Assembly: GCA_945902745.1 (NCBI GenBank)
Contig: CAMDNE010000003.1
Span: 124,001 to 188,000, forward strand
Source of the DNA: Chitinophaga pinensis
GTDB taxonomy: Bacteria; Bacteroidota; Bacteroidia; Flavobacteriales_D; Crocinitomicaceae
Direction: 5' to 3'
DNA: 64,000 nt
The notes beneath the pieces were generated by a model. The model was not told the DNA's origin. It saw only the letters and a list, made by a program, of their open reading frames with translations, and made no database searches. Numbering within the stretch: the stretch's first letter is position 1; each line of letters begins with the position of its first letter. This document shows, one piece after another, positions 1 to 9,878 of this stretch. Made by a program: the position numbers and the translations under genes.

Positions 1-2
1 CG

Positions 3-809
3 CCAATTATAGCAGGAATTCTTCCTAACAAAACAGAAGATTGTATACCTGGTTTCTTCGAATTCACAAATACTTCAACAAATGGAGGAGAAATAGCGAC
101 AACCTATTTCGAATTTTCTGACAACAATAGTTATCTTGAAATTGGAGCAGATTCAACATCTAATACGTTCACACAACCTAATGTGTATTCGTGTAATATG
201 ACAATTACATCGATTTACGGATGTGTTTACACTGGTGTGTTTAACAATCTTATTAATGTGAAACCATTGCCAACTGCAGATTTTACTTTCTCTAGTAACC
301 CTGCAACAATTTTTGAAACTGGTATTCATTTGCAAGACAGGTCTTCAATAGATGTTGTAGCATGGGAATGGTTTAGTCCAGGCTCAAGTCCATCGTATAG
401 TTTCGCGAAAAACCCATCTTTTGTTTTCCCAGAAGGTGAGATTGGTGATTATCCAATTACATTATTGGTCACTTCTGAATACGGGTGCGTTGATACAATT
501 ACATACATTATGCATATCATTCAAGATGTTATTTTCTATGCTCCTAATACGTTCACACCAGATGGCGATGAGCATAATCAATCTTGGGAAATATTTGTCG
601 AAGGAATTGATATTTACAAATTCGACTTATTTATTTTCAATAGATGGGGAGAAATAATTTGGGAATCACATGACCCTAAAGCTAAATGGGACGGAACATA
701 CAATGGTCAAATTGTACAATCTGGAACATACGTTTGGAAAGCTAGTGCAAAAGATTCTGTCAATGATGGAAAATATGAATTCTCAGGATACATTAACGTA
801 ATGAGATAA
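3..809 (+). CDS. C-terminal part of a secreted T9SS protein with PKD-like repeat and gliding-motility-type (CHU_C) sorting domain
   Basis: The reading frame is open from the left edge (first full codon at 3), so only the last 268 residues of a longer protein are visible. Visible residues about 88-172 look like a PKD/Ig-like repeat with regularly spaced Cys and aromatic residues. The last 95 residues match the type B sorting domain of type IX secretion substrates (TIGR04131/CHU_C): YAPNTFTPDGD, then NRWGEIIW, WDGTYNGQ and SGTYVWKA in the usual order. Proteins of this family are large exported adhesins or gliding-associated surface proteins; the domain directs them across the outer membrane. 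The function of the missing N-terminal part is unknown. A hairpin terminator follows 25 bp after the stop. Confidence 0.88.
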   Translation, partial: PIIAGILPNKTEDCIPGFFEFTNTSTNGGEIATTYFEFSDNNSYLEIGADSTSNTFTQPNVYSCNMTITSIYGCVYTGVFNNLINVKPLPTADFTFSSNPATIFETGIHLQDRSSIDVVAWEWFSPGSSPSYSFAKNPSFVFPEGEIGDYPITLLVTSEYGCVDTITYIMHIIQDVIFYAPNTFTPDGDEHNQSWEIFVEGIDIYKFDLFIFNRWGEIIWESHDPKAKWDGTYNGQIVQSGTYVWKASAKDSVNDGKYEFSGYINVMR

Positions 810-834
810 CTTAAAACCTAATACTACGAAGAAG

Positions 835-859
835 GGGAGAATTTATTCTCCCTTTTTTT
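835..859 (+). terminator. Rho-independent terminator after the T9SS protein gene
   Basis: A perfect 7-bp stem (GGGAGAA / TTCTCCC) with a 4-base loop is followed directly by seven T residues. It lies 25 bp after the stop of the upstream gene. Confidence 0.85.
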
Positions 860-878
860 ATGTCATTTTGGTATCGTT

Positions 879-909
879 TTTGCCTATCCAAAAAAATATA
901 GTATGTTTG
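879..909 (+). promoter_or_regulatory. Bacteroidota-type promoter of the DUF4197 gene
   Basis: TTTG at 879-882 and TATGTTTG at 902-909 are 19 bp apart. This fits the Bacteroidota consensus (TTTG, about 19 bp, TAnnTTTG). The start codon at 926 follows 16 bp after the -7 box. Confidence 0.7.
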
Positions 910-925
910 ACAAAATCTAAAAATC

Positions 926-1669
926 ATGAAACGAATTATTTATCCTTTAACAATTGTATTAACGACATTAATTCTTCCATCATGTGATGTATTGGAGGAA
1001 GCAGCAGCATTAGTTACAACTAATACAGAACCTACAAAACCACAATTATCGAATGCCGATGTGATTTCTGGATTAAAAGAAGCATTAAATGTTGGAATTA
1101 AAAATTCAGTAAATTTAACATCCGTTACAGATGGCTTTTTAGGTAATTCAGCTATCAAACTTCCTTTTCCGGAAGACGCTCTTAAAGTGAAACAAAAAGC
1201 ACTTGATTGGGGTTTGACTGAACAAGTTGCTAAATTTGAAACTACTTTAAATAGAGCTGCAGAAGAAGCAACGAAGGAAGCATTACCTATTTTCGCAAAT
1301 GCAATTACCAACATGAGCATTACTGATGGTTTTGCCATTTTAAACGGCGGAGATGGATCTGCAACAAAATTTTTGAAGGATAATACAACAGCTCAATTAG
1401 TGACAGCTTTTTCTCCAAAAGTAGAAGCAGCAATAGCAAAAGTAAAATTGACAGAATACTGGAATCCTATTATCACAAAATATAATACTGCAATGAATTT
1501 AACAGGAGGAGAAAAATTAAATCCAGACTTAACTAAATATGTCACAGAAAGAGCAATCAGTGGACTTTATCATATGGTAGCAATCGAGGAAAATAAAATC
1601 CGAAAAGATCCTTTGGCTCGCGTTACCGATATTTTACAGAAAGTGTTTGGAAGTTTGACTTCTAATTAA
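926..1669 (+). CDS. DUF4197 family lipoprotein
   Basis: 247 residues. The N-terminus is a lipoprotein signal: a hydrophobic stretch and a lipobox ending LPSC with the acceptor Cys at residue 20. The rest is rich in helices and matches DUF4197 in pattern: GLKEALNVG near residue 50, then VTDGFLGN, and later GDGSATKFL and a run of Lys/Ala-rich helices. DUF4197 proteins are found in many Gram-negative bacteria; their role is unknown. It has its own promoter and terminator, so it is probably transcribed alone. The family call is strong, the function unknown. Confidence 0.85.
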   Translation: MKRIIYPLTIVLTTLILPSCDVLEEAAALVTTNTEPTKPQLSNADVISGLKEALNVGIKNSVNLTSVTDGFLGNSAIKLPFPEDALKVKQKALDWGLTEQVAKFETTLNRAAEEATKEALPIFANAITNMSITDGFAILNGGDGSATKFLKDNTTAQLVTAFSPKVEAAIAKVKLTEYWNPIITKYNTAMNLTGGEKLNPDLTKYVTERAISGLYHMVAIEENKIRKDPLARVTDILQKVFGSLTSN

Positions 1670-1686
1670 TCTAAAATCGTATTTTT

Positions 1687-1717
1687 AAGGTGCTATGAAT
1701 TTTATAGCACCTTTTTT
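1687..1717 (+). terminator. Rho-independent terminator after the DUF4197 gene
   Basis: A perfect 10-bp stem (AAGGTGCTAT / ATAGCACCTT) with a short loop runs into a T tract. It sits 17 bp after the stop and just before the next gene. Confidence 0.88.
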
Positions 1718-1728
1718 ATTTTATATCT

Positions 1729-2592
1729 ATGCAGTTTCCTCCTTCAGAGCTAGTTCTCAATAGCAATAATCAAGTTTATCATTTGGGGTTGTCGCCTTCA
1801 ACTATTTCAGATAAAATCATTTTGGTTGGTGATCAAGATCGCGTTTCTATGATTTCATCTTTTTTTGACTCAATTGAACATAAATCACAGCACCGCGAAT
1901 TTGTTTGTCATACAGGAATTTACAAAGGGAAAAGAATAACTGTTATTTCAACAGGAATTGGAACCGATAATATTGATATCACATTAAATGAATTAGACGC
2001 TTTATGGAATATTGATTTAGAAAATCGTGAAGAAAAAAAGAATATTCGTTCATTAGATATTATTAGAATTGGCACGTGTGGTATTCTTCAAGCTCCAATT
2101 CCAATTCATTCATATATCGTTTCAACACACGCTTTTGGTTTAGACAATATTGCTCACTTCTATGAAATATCGTATACCGAAAAGGAGAAAAAACTAAAAG
2201 ATGAATTGGTAAACCATTTACAATTTCCTGTTGGAATCCAACCTTATTTGGTTGCTTCAAACCATGAATTGACTGAAAAATTAATTTCTGAAAAGACATT
2301 TCAAGGAATTACTGTTACAAGTAGTGGCTTTTATGGTCCACAAGGAAGGCAGCTGAGAGTTAAAAATACAACAGATGGAATGAATGAGAAATTGACATCT
2401 TTCAGCTTTGAAAATCATTTAGTGACCAATTTTGAAATGGAAAGCTCAGCTATTTTTGCATTAGGAAAAGCTATGGGACATCGATGTGCAACCATTTGTT
2501 TAGGGGTTGCTAACCGACCTAAAATGGAATTTTCTAATGGTTTTGATGCTGAAATGAAAGAATTGATTCTATATGTGTTAGATCGGATCTAA
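1729..2592 (+). CDS. Nucleoside phosphorylase (uridine phosphorylase-like, PNP/UDP family)
   Basis: 287 residues, the usual length for this Bacteroidota group. It carries the PNP_UDP_1 pattern: VGDQDRV near residue 34 (phosphate and nucleoside contact region), STGIGTDN near residue 70, RIGTCG near residue 111, and NFEMESSAIF near residue 237, the ribose-binding Met-Glu-Ser motif. These enzymes split nucleosides with phosphate to free base and ribose-1-phosphate in the cytoplasm (pyrimidine or purine salvage). The similarity points to uridine phosphorylase, but base specificity cannot be read from sequence alone. The start ATG lies 12 bp after a terminator T tract, so the leader is very short. 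Confidence 0.83.
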   Translation: MQFPPSELVLNSNNQVYHLGLSPSTISDKIILVGDQDRVSMISSFFDSIEHKSQHREFVCHTGIYKGKRITVISTGIGTDNIDITLNELDALWNIDLENREEKKNIRSLDIIRIGTCGILQAPIPIHSYIVSTHAFGLDNIAHFYEISYTEKEKKLKDELVNHLQFPVGIQPYLVASNHELTEKLISEKTFQGITVTSSGFYGPQGRQLRVKNTTDGMNEKLTSFSFENHLVTNFEMESSAIFALGKAMGHRCATICLGVANRPKMEFSNGFDAEMKELILYVLDRI

Positions 2593-2594
2593 AT

Positions 2595-3065
2595 TTACTT
2601 TTCAGGCCTATAGATGTAATATTTGCCCGAAATAATTGTTGAAAATTTTAAAGAACTCGTTCCAACTTTTCTGCCTGAATAACCAGTATTTTGATGAATT
2701 AAGGTTATCTCATCTTGGTTCATAACTTTATACACTATTGCTGTATGATGAGGCATTGTTTCAGTGAAAATCTGTTTTCCTTTTTTGTATTTTATTTTAA
2801 TCTTTTCGAATTGAATGATATCGCCTGGATAAATGCATTCAGAAGCGGACAATTTTCTTCCATAGACCAATCCTCCATCCCATTTTGCATCAACTTCATC
2901 TAAGGCAAATTTCGCTAAATCCCAGCATTCTCCTGTTCCAACTTTTTTATTGATTTTAAGTCCAACTAAATTCGTTATTTCTTTGTTTAAAAGAGGAATT
3001 GAATCGCATTGAGCGAATGATGTAGCTATAAATATCATGAAATAGATAAATAAAATACTTTTCAT
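2595..3065 (-). CDS. Small secreted CHAP-like (NlpC/P60-type) cysteine amidase/peptidase
   Basis: 156 residues with a signal peptide (hydrophobic residues 3-17, cleavage likely after SFA). The mature part has the CHAP/papain-like signature: GTGECWDLA with the nucleophile Cys47, a GDIIQF strand near residue 81, and PHHTAIV with His106/His107 near residue 105. CHAP and NlpC/P60 proteins usually cut peptidoglycan peptides. It is a single catalytic domain without a wall-binding module. Its stop lies 3 bp from the stop of the convergent phosphorylase gene. Catalytic identity is inferred from the Cys and His motifs only. Confidence 0.68.
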   Translation of the reverse strand: MKSILFIYFMIFIATSFAQCDSIPLLNKEITNLVGLKINKKVGTGECWDLAKFALDEVDAKWDGGLVYGRKLSASECIYPGDIIQFEKIKIKYKKGKQIFTETMPHHTAIVYKVMNQDEITLIHQNTGYSGRKVGTSSLKFSTIISGKYYIYRPEK

Positions 3066-3102
3066 TTCCCTTAAACGCTATATAGTTGAAAAGATTACAT
3101 AA

Positions 3103-3801
3103 TTAGGTTTTGGCTGCATCCAGAATTCTTTGAACTCTTGCTTTATCAACCTTCAAAACTGATTCAGAAAAAAGCGATTCTTCGTCTTGTTGAAATTTAA
3201 CGGTACCCGAAAAATGTATTGCACTTGGTCGAAGTTCTTTGGCAATTTTACTTACGTTTGCTGCACTTACTCCGCCTCCAGTCATAATTTCTATTCTGCC
3301 AGCACTATGCGTCATCATTTGCTCTAAGATAGGCATTCCGATTTCCACATTTCGAGATAATCCAGAAGAAAGGATTCTATTGACTTTATTTTCAATAAGA
3401 ATATCCATTGCCTTTTCCCATTCAATACAATCATCAAATGCTCTATGGAAAGTTACTTCCATTCCTTTTGCTTTTGTCATTATCTGAGACAATATTGCTT
3501 CATCAATTTCTCCAGATTCAGTTAATGCACCAATCACAACACCAGCTGCTCCCATCTCCTTGCAATTGATTATTTCGCGCAGCATTACTTCTAATTCATC
3601 TTCAGAATAATTAAACCCTCCGGGCCGCGGACGAATTAAAACATGTGTTTCAATTCCATGTGCAATCGCATATTCAATCATTCCGTAAGATGGCGTTATT
3701 CCTCCTTGTTCAAGATTTTGACATAATTCTATTCTATCAAAATTAAATTCTTTGGCAATACGAATAGCTTCCAAAGAAGCAGCACATAATTCAAATTTCA
3801 T
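3103..3801 (-). CDS. cutC: CutC family copper homeostasis protein
   Basis: 232 residues, a single TIM-barrel domain. Characteristic CutC stretches are present: ELCAASLEAI at the N-terminus, DRIELCQNLEQGG, HVLIRPRPGGF, VIGALT, FHRAFDDC and IEIMTGGGV. CutC has been linked to copper tolerance in E. coli, but the biochemical activity is not settled. The ATG at 3801-3799 was chosen over the GTG one codon upstream because it shares its A with the TGA stop of the upstream hexosaminidase gene (TGATG), a translational-coupling arrangement, and gives the usual MKFELCA start. Confidence 0.92.
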   Translation of the reverse strand: MKFELCAASLEAIRIAKEFNFDRIELCQNLEQGGITPSYGMIEYAIAHGIETHVLIRPRPGGFNYSEDELEVMLREIINCKEMGAAGVVIGALTESGEIDEAILSQIMTKAKGMEVTFHRAFDDCIEWEKAMDILIENKVNRILSSGLSRNVEIGMPILEQMMTHSAGRIEIMTGGGVSAANVSKIAKELRPSAIHFSGTVKFQQDEESLFSESVLKVDKARVQRILDAAKT

Positions 3802-6089
3802 CACTTAAAAAATATAATTAGTTCATCCATGAAAGTCCAAGGAATATTTCCTTCTCCTGGTATTCCTTGCGGAATTGCATCAAACGTGGTAATTAATACT
3901 TTCACGTATCTACCTTTGTTATTTATAATTGTTGAAAAAGGAAGTGTTTTACCTTTTTTTGCTTCATTTGAATTCAATTTCAAGTCAGAATCTTTCAAAT
4001 ATTTCCATTTTTTTCCTTTTTTGGAAACTGAAAATCGAATGAAATTCGGATAGTGAATCCAAGAGCCCTCATCTTCAAGGAAACCTATTTCCAATGAATC
4101 AATTTTTGAATATTTCTTAAGATCAACAACAAATTCTATTTCTTGCTCTTGAAAACCTAACCATTCGTTCCCTTTCCAAGGTTTGCATCCAATAATTCCA
4201 TCTACAAGAGTTGACGATCCTGAACCGCTATATTTCTCACTAGGCTTCGATTTTAATTCGATAGGTAATTCAAGTGCCGGATGAACTGTAAAATTGTAAA
4301 CAGAAGATTCTGTCGTAAATTCTGAAGATACTTTAAACGAATAATTGACAACTTTTGAACCTGTTGTTCTCTCAAAATACAAGGAATCTTTTTCACCAAT
4401 TACCTGTCCCCCGCTCAAAGCTGGATGAATTTCATCTGACTTTACAAATAAATCGAAATGATAATTAGGTTCTCCACTTTTAAAATGGATAGTAACACCT
4501 TCCAATTTTTGATTAAGTTCCATTTTAGGATAGAAAAAGGCTTTGGAAAAATTGACATCATATCGATTCATGTATTTCAACTGATAGTCAACAAACGATT
4601 TTTTAAAATCTTCAAATGGCGGTTTTGAAGTGCACCATAATGCTTGTGATAACGCCAATGCACGTGGATAAGTCATGTACTCCAACTTTTTCATATCAGG
4701 GATGTATTCTGTCCATAAATTTGCTTGACCCCCTAAAACATAAAGTGCTTGCTGCTCCGTAAATCCTTCTGGAATTGGATTAAAATCATACACTTTTTCT
4801 AATGGCGTAAATCCCCCAATTGCAAGTGGCTCATTTGGATTTGAACTTTGATAATGATCAAAATAACAATGTGATCCAGGTGTCATCACAACATAATGTT
4901 CTTGTTTTGCTGCTTCAATTCCACCTTCGAATCCTCTCCAAGACATAACAGCAGCATTTGGTGACAATCCGCCTTCTAAAATTTCATCCCAACCAATTAA
5001 TTTTCGTCCTTTAGAGGTCAAAAACTCATCAATTTCTCGAATGAAAAAACTTTGCAGCTCATGTTCATCTTTCAAACCATTTTCACGAATTACTTTTTGA
5101 CAACGTGGACATGTTTTCCAACGTGTTTTAGGTGCTTCGTCTCCACCGATATGGATATAAGGAGAAGGGAACAATTCTAACACTTCAGCTAAAATATCTT
5201 TCAGAAAATCTATACTTTCTTCTTTCGCACAAAAAACTTCATCAAAAACGCCCCACAAACCTGGCACTTCTAATTGTTTTCCAGTGCAAGAATAATAAGG
5301 ATAAGCAGCTAAAGCAGCACGACTATGGCCTGGCATTTCAATTTCAGGAACAATTGTAACGAACCTATTTTGAGCATATTCTACAACATCTTTAATTTGT
5401 TCTTGGGTATAAAATCCGCCGTATTTCTCGACAGTATACGTTCTCGGTTTTGTAGTGTAATGGTCATTCACTGTGCTATCTCTCCAAGCCCCAATTTCAG
5501 TTAGTTTTGGATATTTTTTTATTTCAATTCGCCAACCTTGGTCATCGGTGAGGTGCCAATGAAACGTATTGAACTTATACATCGCCATCAAATCGATGAA
5601 TCTTTTCACTTCATCAACACTGTAGAAATGCCTACTTACATCTAAATGCAAACCGCGCCAAGCAAATTTCGGATAATCCTGTATATAACATTGGTTGAAA
5701 TAATAAGCATCTTTTTCACCTTGAATTAATTGCAATAACGAATTAACAGCGTAGAAACAACTTGCTTGAGAACTATAAGTAATCAAAATATTATCTGTGA
5801 TATTAATCGTGTAATAATCAGGGGGAGTATTCACTAATTTCTTAAAAACAATTTTTTTAGAATTGGAATTAACCACCACTTGGATACCAAATACATTAAT
5901 TAATTTATCGATGAAATATTCTTTAATTTCTTCAGGTAAATTTTCGGGATTCAATGAAATAAGATTACCAATTTCATTTATACCTTCTTGTTCTATAAAA
6001 ACAACTGGTGCAGGAATTATTGGTGATTGAGCAAGTGTTAAATCAAAAATAGAAATCCAAAAAAATAACACTATCAACTGTTTTCTCAT
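3801..6089 (-). CDS. Beta-N-acetylhexosaminidase, glycoside hydrolase family 20
   Basis: 762 residues with a signal peptide (ends near residue 20). Residues about 22-135 form the GH20b N-terminal domain. The catalytic barrel follows from about residue 143 (WRGLHLDVSRHF), with HWHLTDDQGWR near 177, PEIEMPGHSRA near 248 and the catalytic pair Asp317-Glu318 in HIGGDEAPK. Tryptophans in the sugar pocket (MSWRGFEGG, NLWTEY) are present. The last 220 residues hold a chitobiase-type C-terminal domain and a carbohydrate-binding-like sandwich. It removes terminal GlcNAc or GalNAc from chito-oligosaccharides or glycans, in the periplasm or at the surface. Overlaps cutC by 1 nt. Confidence 0.94.
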   Translation of the reverse strand: MRKQLIVLFFWISIFDLTLAQSPIIPAPVVFIEQEGINEIGNLISLNPENLPEEIKEYFIDKLINVFGIQVVVNSNSKKIVFKKLVNTPPDYYTINITDNILITYSSQASCFYAVNSLLQLIQGEKDAYYFNQCYIQDYPKFAWRGLHLDVSRHFYSVDEVKRFIDLMAMYKFNTFHWHLTDDQGWRIEIKKYPKLTEIGAWRDSTVNDHYTTKPRTYTVEKYGGFYTQEQIKDVVEYAQNRFVTIVPEIEMPGHSRAALAAYPYYSCTGKQLEVPGLWGVFDEVFCAKEESIDFLKDILAEVLELFPSPYIHIGGDEAPKTRWKTCPRCQKVIRENGLKDEHELQSFFIREIDEFLTSKGRKLIGWDEILEGGLSPNAAVMSWRGFEGGIEAAKQEHYVVMTPGSHCYFDHYQSSNPNEPLAIGGFTPLEKVYDFNPIPEGFTEQQALYVLGGQANLWTEYIPDMKKLEYMTYPRALALSQALWCTSKPPFEDFKKSFVDYQLKYMNRYDVNFSKAFFYPKMELNQKLEGVTIHFKSGEPNYHFDLFVKSDEIHPALSGGQVIGEKDSLYFERTTGSKVVNYSFKVSSEFTTESSVYNFTVHPALELPIELKSKPSEKYSGSGSSTLVDGIIGCKPWKGNEWLGFQEQEIEFVVDLKKYSKIDSLEIGFLEDEGSWIHYPNFIRFSVSKKGKKWKYLKDSDLKLNSNEAKKGKTLPFSTIINNKGRYVKVLITTFDAIPQGIPGEGNIPWTFMDELIIFFK

Positions 6090-6141
6090 AATATCAAGAC
6101 ATTAAATTTAATTGAATTACTAATTTTTAAATCTCAAAATA

Positions 6142-9100
6142 CTACATATTGCGTCTATACTGTCCACCAACTTCAAAAAGTGCATTTGTTATTTGACCTA
6201 AAGATGAATATTTACATGTTTCCATCAATTGTTCAAACATGTTTTCATTTTTAATCGCTGCTTCCTGGACTTTTCGTATTCCTTCTTCAGCAATTGATTG
6301 GTTTCCTTTTTGAAGATTCGTCAACATTCCAATTTGGTATTGTTTTTCTTCCTCCGTTGCACGAATTACTTCTTTTGGCAGCATTGTAGGAGATCCTTTT
6401 GAACTCAAGAACGTATTCACACCGATTATAGGAAACTCACCTGTATGTTTCAACATTTCATAATACAATGATTCTTCTTGAATTTTAGATCGTTGATACA
6501 TTGTTTCCATTGCTCCTAAAACTCCACCACGTTCTGTGATGCGGTCAAATTCCAATAAAACAGCTTCTTCAACTAATTCGGTTAATTCTTCAATGATGAA
6601 AGCACCTTGTAAAGGATTTTCATTTTTCGCTAACCCTAATTCTCTATTTATAATTAATTGAATTGCCATCGCTCTTCTCACTGATTCTTCAGTTGGCGTT
6701 GTAATAGCTTCATCATACGCGTTTGTATGTAAAGAATTACAATTATCATAAATAGCGTACAAAGCTTGTAAGGTTGTTCTAATATCATTGAAATCTATTT
6801 CCTGCGCATGCAATGAGCGTCCAGAAGTTTGAATATGGTATTTCAACATTTGAGCACGTGCATTTGCGCCATACTTTTTAGCTAATGCTTTTGCCCAAAT
6901 TCTTCTTGAAACTCGACCAATAACCGCATATTCTGGATCAATTCCATTCGAGAAGAAGAATGATAAATTTGGTCCAAAGTCATTGATGCTCATTCCTCTA
7001 CTCATGTAATATTCTACATATGTAAATCCATTCGCAAGCGTAAAAGCTAACTGTGTAATTGGGTTTGCTCCTGCTTCTGCAATATGATAGCCAGAAATTG
7101 AAACAGAATAGAAATTGCGAACAGCATTATCAATAAAATATTGTTGCACATCACCCATTAAACGCAACGCAAATTCAGTCGAGAAAATACATGTATTTTG
7201 AGCCTGATCTTCTTTCAATATATCAGCTTGAACAGTTCCACGAACTTGCGTTAATGTTTCTGCTTTGATTTTCTCATAAACATTCAAGGGTAAAACTTGA
7301 TCTCCAGTAACTCCGAGCAACATTAAACCTAAACCATCATTTCCTTGAGGAAGTTCACCTTGGTATTTTGGTCGCTCAACACCTTTTGATTTATAAATGG
7401 TAACGATTTTTGTTTCAATTTCTGACTCAATACTATTCTCTTTAATGAACTTCTCACAATTTTGATCAATTGCCGCATTCATGAAATAACCCAACATCAT
7501 TGGTGCAGGACCATTGATTGTCATGGAAACAGAAGTCATTGGGTGACATAAATCAAACCCTGAATACAGTTTTTTCGCATCGTCTAAACAACAGATCGAA
7601 ACTCCTGAATTCCCAATTTTACCATAAATATCAGGTCTCAAGTCTGGATCATTTCCATACAACGTAACTGAGTCAAAAGCAGTTGACAAGCGTTTCGCAG
7701 GCATTCCAATTGACACATAATGAAAACGCTTATTGGTTCTTTCAGGACCACCTTCTCCAGCAAACATTCTTGTTGGGTCTTCCCCTTCTCGTTTGAATGG
7801 AAATAATCCAGCAGTATATGGGAATTCACCCGGCACATTTTCTTGCAACGACCATCTTAAAATATCACCCCAACCTCTATACTTAGGCATTGATATTTTT
7901 GGAATTTGCAAATGCGAAAGTGATTCTGTATGTGTTTCAATTTTTAGCACTTTATCACGAACTTTAAATTCGAATGCTGGATTTTTGTATGTTAATTTCT
8001 TGTCTTCCCATTTCTGAAGAATTTCCCAGTTTTTAGGGTCAAAATTCAATTTTTCAGTCTCAAAAGCTTCTTGTAAACCTTTAACCAATCGATCTTTGTC
8101 TTCATATGAAGAAGCTTTCATTGTTTGAATTGCCGTATCCAATCCATTTAGCTTTTCAGCAACTAACACTTGTTCATCGACCCATTTATCGAAAGCACGG
8201 TTGTTTTCAGAAATTTCAGATAAGTAACGTGTTCTATCCGGCGGAATGACATAAATTTTCTCGGACATTTCTTTCGTTATTTCGAAAGTTGAATGCATCG
8301 TTGAACCTGCTTTTTCGACCATTTTATCCATGATCACTTTATAAAGTGAATTCATTCCAGGATCATTGAATTGCGAAGCGATTGTACCGTAAACAGGCAT
8401 GGAATCAACATCTTTTTCCCACAAATTATGGTTGCGTTGATATTGCTTGCGCACATCTCTCAATGCATCTAAAGCGCCTCGTTTATCAAATTTATTCAAA
8501 GCAATAACATCAGCAAAATCGAGCATGTCAATTTTTTCTAATTGCGTTGCAGCACCATATTCAGGCGTCATTACATACAATGAAACATCTGAATGGTCCA
8601 ATATTTCAGTATCTGATTGACCAATTCCAGAAGTTTCGAGAATAATTAAATCATATTCTGCCGCTTTCAAGATTGTAATCGCTTCAGCAACGTGTTTTGA
8701 AAGTGCTAAATTGGATTGACGCGTAGCAAGAGAGCGCATATACACACGATCACTTTTAATAGAGTTCATTCTGATTCTATCTCCTAATAATGCTCCACCC
8801 GTTTTTCTTTTTGATGGATCCACTGAAACAACAGCAATTTGTTTGGTTGGAAAATCCACTAAAAAACGGCGAACTAATTCATCAACAAGGGAAGATTTTC
8901 CAGAACCACCTGTTCCTGTAATCCCAAGTACTGGAACTGCAGTATTTTTTGCCATTTCCTGAACGATTGCCAAACTTTCTTTCGCTTCTTCAGCAAAATT
9001 CTCTGCGGCAGAAATAAGTCGTGCAATTGCTGGAACACTTTTTTCTTTCACATGTTTCACTTCATCCGTCAAATTTTGACCAACTGGAAAATCACATCGT

Positions 9101-9522
9101 TGAATCAAATCATTGATCATTCCTTGCAATCCCATTGATCTTCCATCATCAGGATGATAAAGACGTGTAATTCCGTATCCTTGAAGTTCTTCAATTTCTG
9201 AAGGAAGGATTGTTCCTCCTCCTCCAGCGAATATTTTTATTTGTGGGGCACCTTTTTCTTTCAATAAATCATACATGTATTTGAAGTATTCCATGTGTCC
9301 ACCTTGGTAGGATGTCATAGCAATAGCTTGCGCATCTTCTTGAATGGCACAATTTACTACTTCCTCTACAGAGCGGTCATGTCCGAGATGAATTACTTCA
9401 CATCCAGTTGATTGAATAATACGACGCATAATATTTATTGCTGCATCGTGTCCGTCAAACAAAGAAGCTGCAGTTACTATGCGAACTTTATTTACTGGTT
9501 TGTAAGGCTCTACTTTTTCCAT
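6142..9522 (-). CDS. icmF: Fused isobutyryl-CoA mutase (B12-binding domain, G-protein chaperone and mutase in one chain)
   Basis: 1126 residues. Residues 12-145 are a B12-binding domain with DGHDAA (His25 as lower cobalt ligand) and the Gly-rich loop at 100-103. Residues 195-420 are a MeaB-like GTPase with P-loop GTGGSGKS at 203-210 and NKFD. The rest is the mutase barrel. In the substrate region it reads [14 protein letters not shown] where methylmalonyl-CoA mutase has a Tyr (RQYAG); the Phe fits the isobutyryl-CoA type described for IcmF. The enzyme interconverts isobutyryl- and n-butyryl-CoA in branched-chain acid metabolism with its own G-protein chaperone. Annotation as plain methylmalonyl-CoA mutase would be wrong. 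Cobalamin-dependent; no riboswitch seen upstream. Confidence 0.93.
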   Translation of the reverse strand: MEKVEPYKPVNKVRIVTAASLFDGHDAAINIMRRIIQSTGCEVIHLGHDRSVEEVVNCAIQEDAQAIAMTSYQGGHMEYFKYMYDLLKEKGAPQIKIFAGGGGTILPSEIEELQGYGITRLYHPDDGRSMGLQGMINDLIQRCDFPVGQNLTDEVKHVKEKSVPAIARLISAAENFAEEAKESLAIVQEMAKNTAVPVLGITGTGGSGKSSLVDELVRRFLVDFPTKQIAVVSVDPSKRKTGGALLGDRIRMNSIKSDRVYMRSLATRQSNLALSKHVAEAITILKAAEYDLIILETSGIGQSDTEILDHSDVSLYVMTPEYGAATQLEKIDMLDFADVIALNKFDKRGALDALRDVRKQYQRNHNLWEKDVDSMPVYGTIASQFNDPGMNSLYKVIMDKMVEKAGSTMHSTFEITKEMSEKIYVIPPDRTRYLSEISENNRAFDKWVDEQVLVAEKLNGLDTAIQTMKASSYEDKDRLVKGLQEAFETEKLNFDPKNWEILQKWEDKKLTYKNPAFEFKVRDKVLKIETHTESLSHLQIPKISMPKYRGWGDILRWSLQENVPGEFPYTAGLFPFKREGEDPTRMFAGEGGPERTNKRFHYVSIGMPAKRLSTAFDSVTLYGNDPDLRPDIYGKIGNSGVSICCLDDAKKLYSGFDLCHPMTSVSMTINGPAPMMLGYFMNAAIDQNCEKFIKENSIESEIETKIVTIYKSKGVERPKYQGELPQGNDGLGLMLLGVTGDQVLPLNVYEKIKAETLTQVRGTVQADILKEDQAQNTCIFSTEFALRLMGDVQQYFIDNAVRNFYSVSISGYHIAEAGANPITQLAFTLANGFTYVEYYMSRGMSINDFGPNLSFFFSNGIDPEYAVIGRVSRRIWAKALAKKYGANARAQMLKYHIQTSGRSLHAQEIDFNDIRTTLQALYAIYDNCNSLHTNAYDEAITTPTEESVRRAMAIQLIINRELGLAKNENPLQGAFIIEELTELVEEAVLLEFDRITERGGVLGAMETMYQRSKIQEESLYYEMLKHTGEFPIIGVNTFLSSKGSPTMLPKEVIRATEEEKQYQIGMLTNLQKGNQSIAEEGIRKVQEAAIKNENMFEQLMETCKYSSLGQITNALFEVGGQYRRNM

Positions 9523-9554
9523 TTATGCTGATTTATTGTGTTTTTTAAGCGTTC

Positions 9555-9562
9555 CAAAGGTA
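9555..9562 (-). promoter_or_regulatory. Probable -7 box for icmF
   Basis: On the minus strand this reads TACCTTTG, a match to TAnnTTTG, 32 bp upstream of the icmF start. No clear -33 TTTG box was found at 17-23 bp. Confidence 0.5.
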
Positions 9563-9630
9563 CAAAAAACTTGAAAACTTAGTCTTGTAAGAATAGATTT
9601 GATTGCATAAAAAAACTGCTGGTATATTTA

Positions 9631-9743
9631 GCCACAGATGCACAGATTTTTTTCTCGAAACAACATACTTTAAAAGGAATTAAATCATAACATTCAAACT
9701 ATATTTTTTTAATATAATTTAAATTAATCTGTGCATCTGTGGC
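9631..9743. repeat. Long intergenic inverted repeat of octamer type (CACAGATG/CACAGATT)
   Basis: An 18-base arm at 9631-9648 is matched perfectly as its reverse complement at 9726-9743, with a 77-bp AT-rich spacer. Each arm is two 8-base units (CACAGATG, CACAGATT). It fills the middle of the 356-bp gap between icmF and lemA, which holds no gene. The layout resembles the CACATAG hairpins at 27.4 and 51.5 kb. Confidence 0.8.
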
Positions 9744-9878
9744 ACATTTTTCAGGTTATTAGCTGAATGTCTAAGAGGATTAATCCAGTATCCAAAAAAA
9801 ATAATTCCCATTTTTTGTTAAGGACTATAACCACCGAATCAAAAAAAAAATACCTTTATGTATAAATTAAACTTAAAC

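Noticed and set aside
9631-9743. Inverted repeat as a terminator of icmF or lemA
   Set aside because: The spacer of 77 bp is far too long and the element lies upstream of both genes.
9523-9878. Cobalamin riboswitch before icmF
   Set aside because: No B12-box-like sequence seen; the gap contains only the octamer hairpin and a -7 box.
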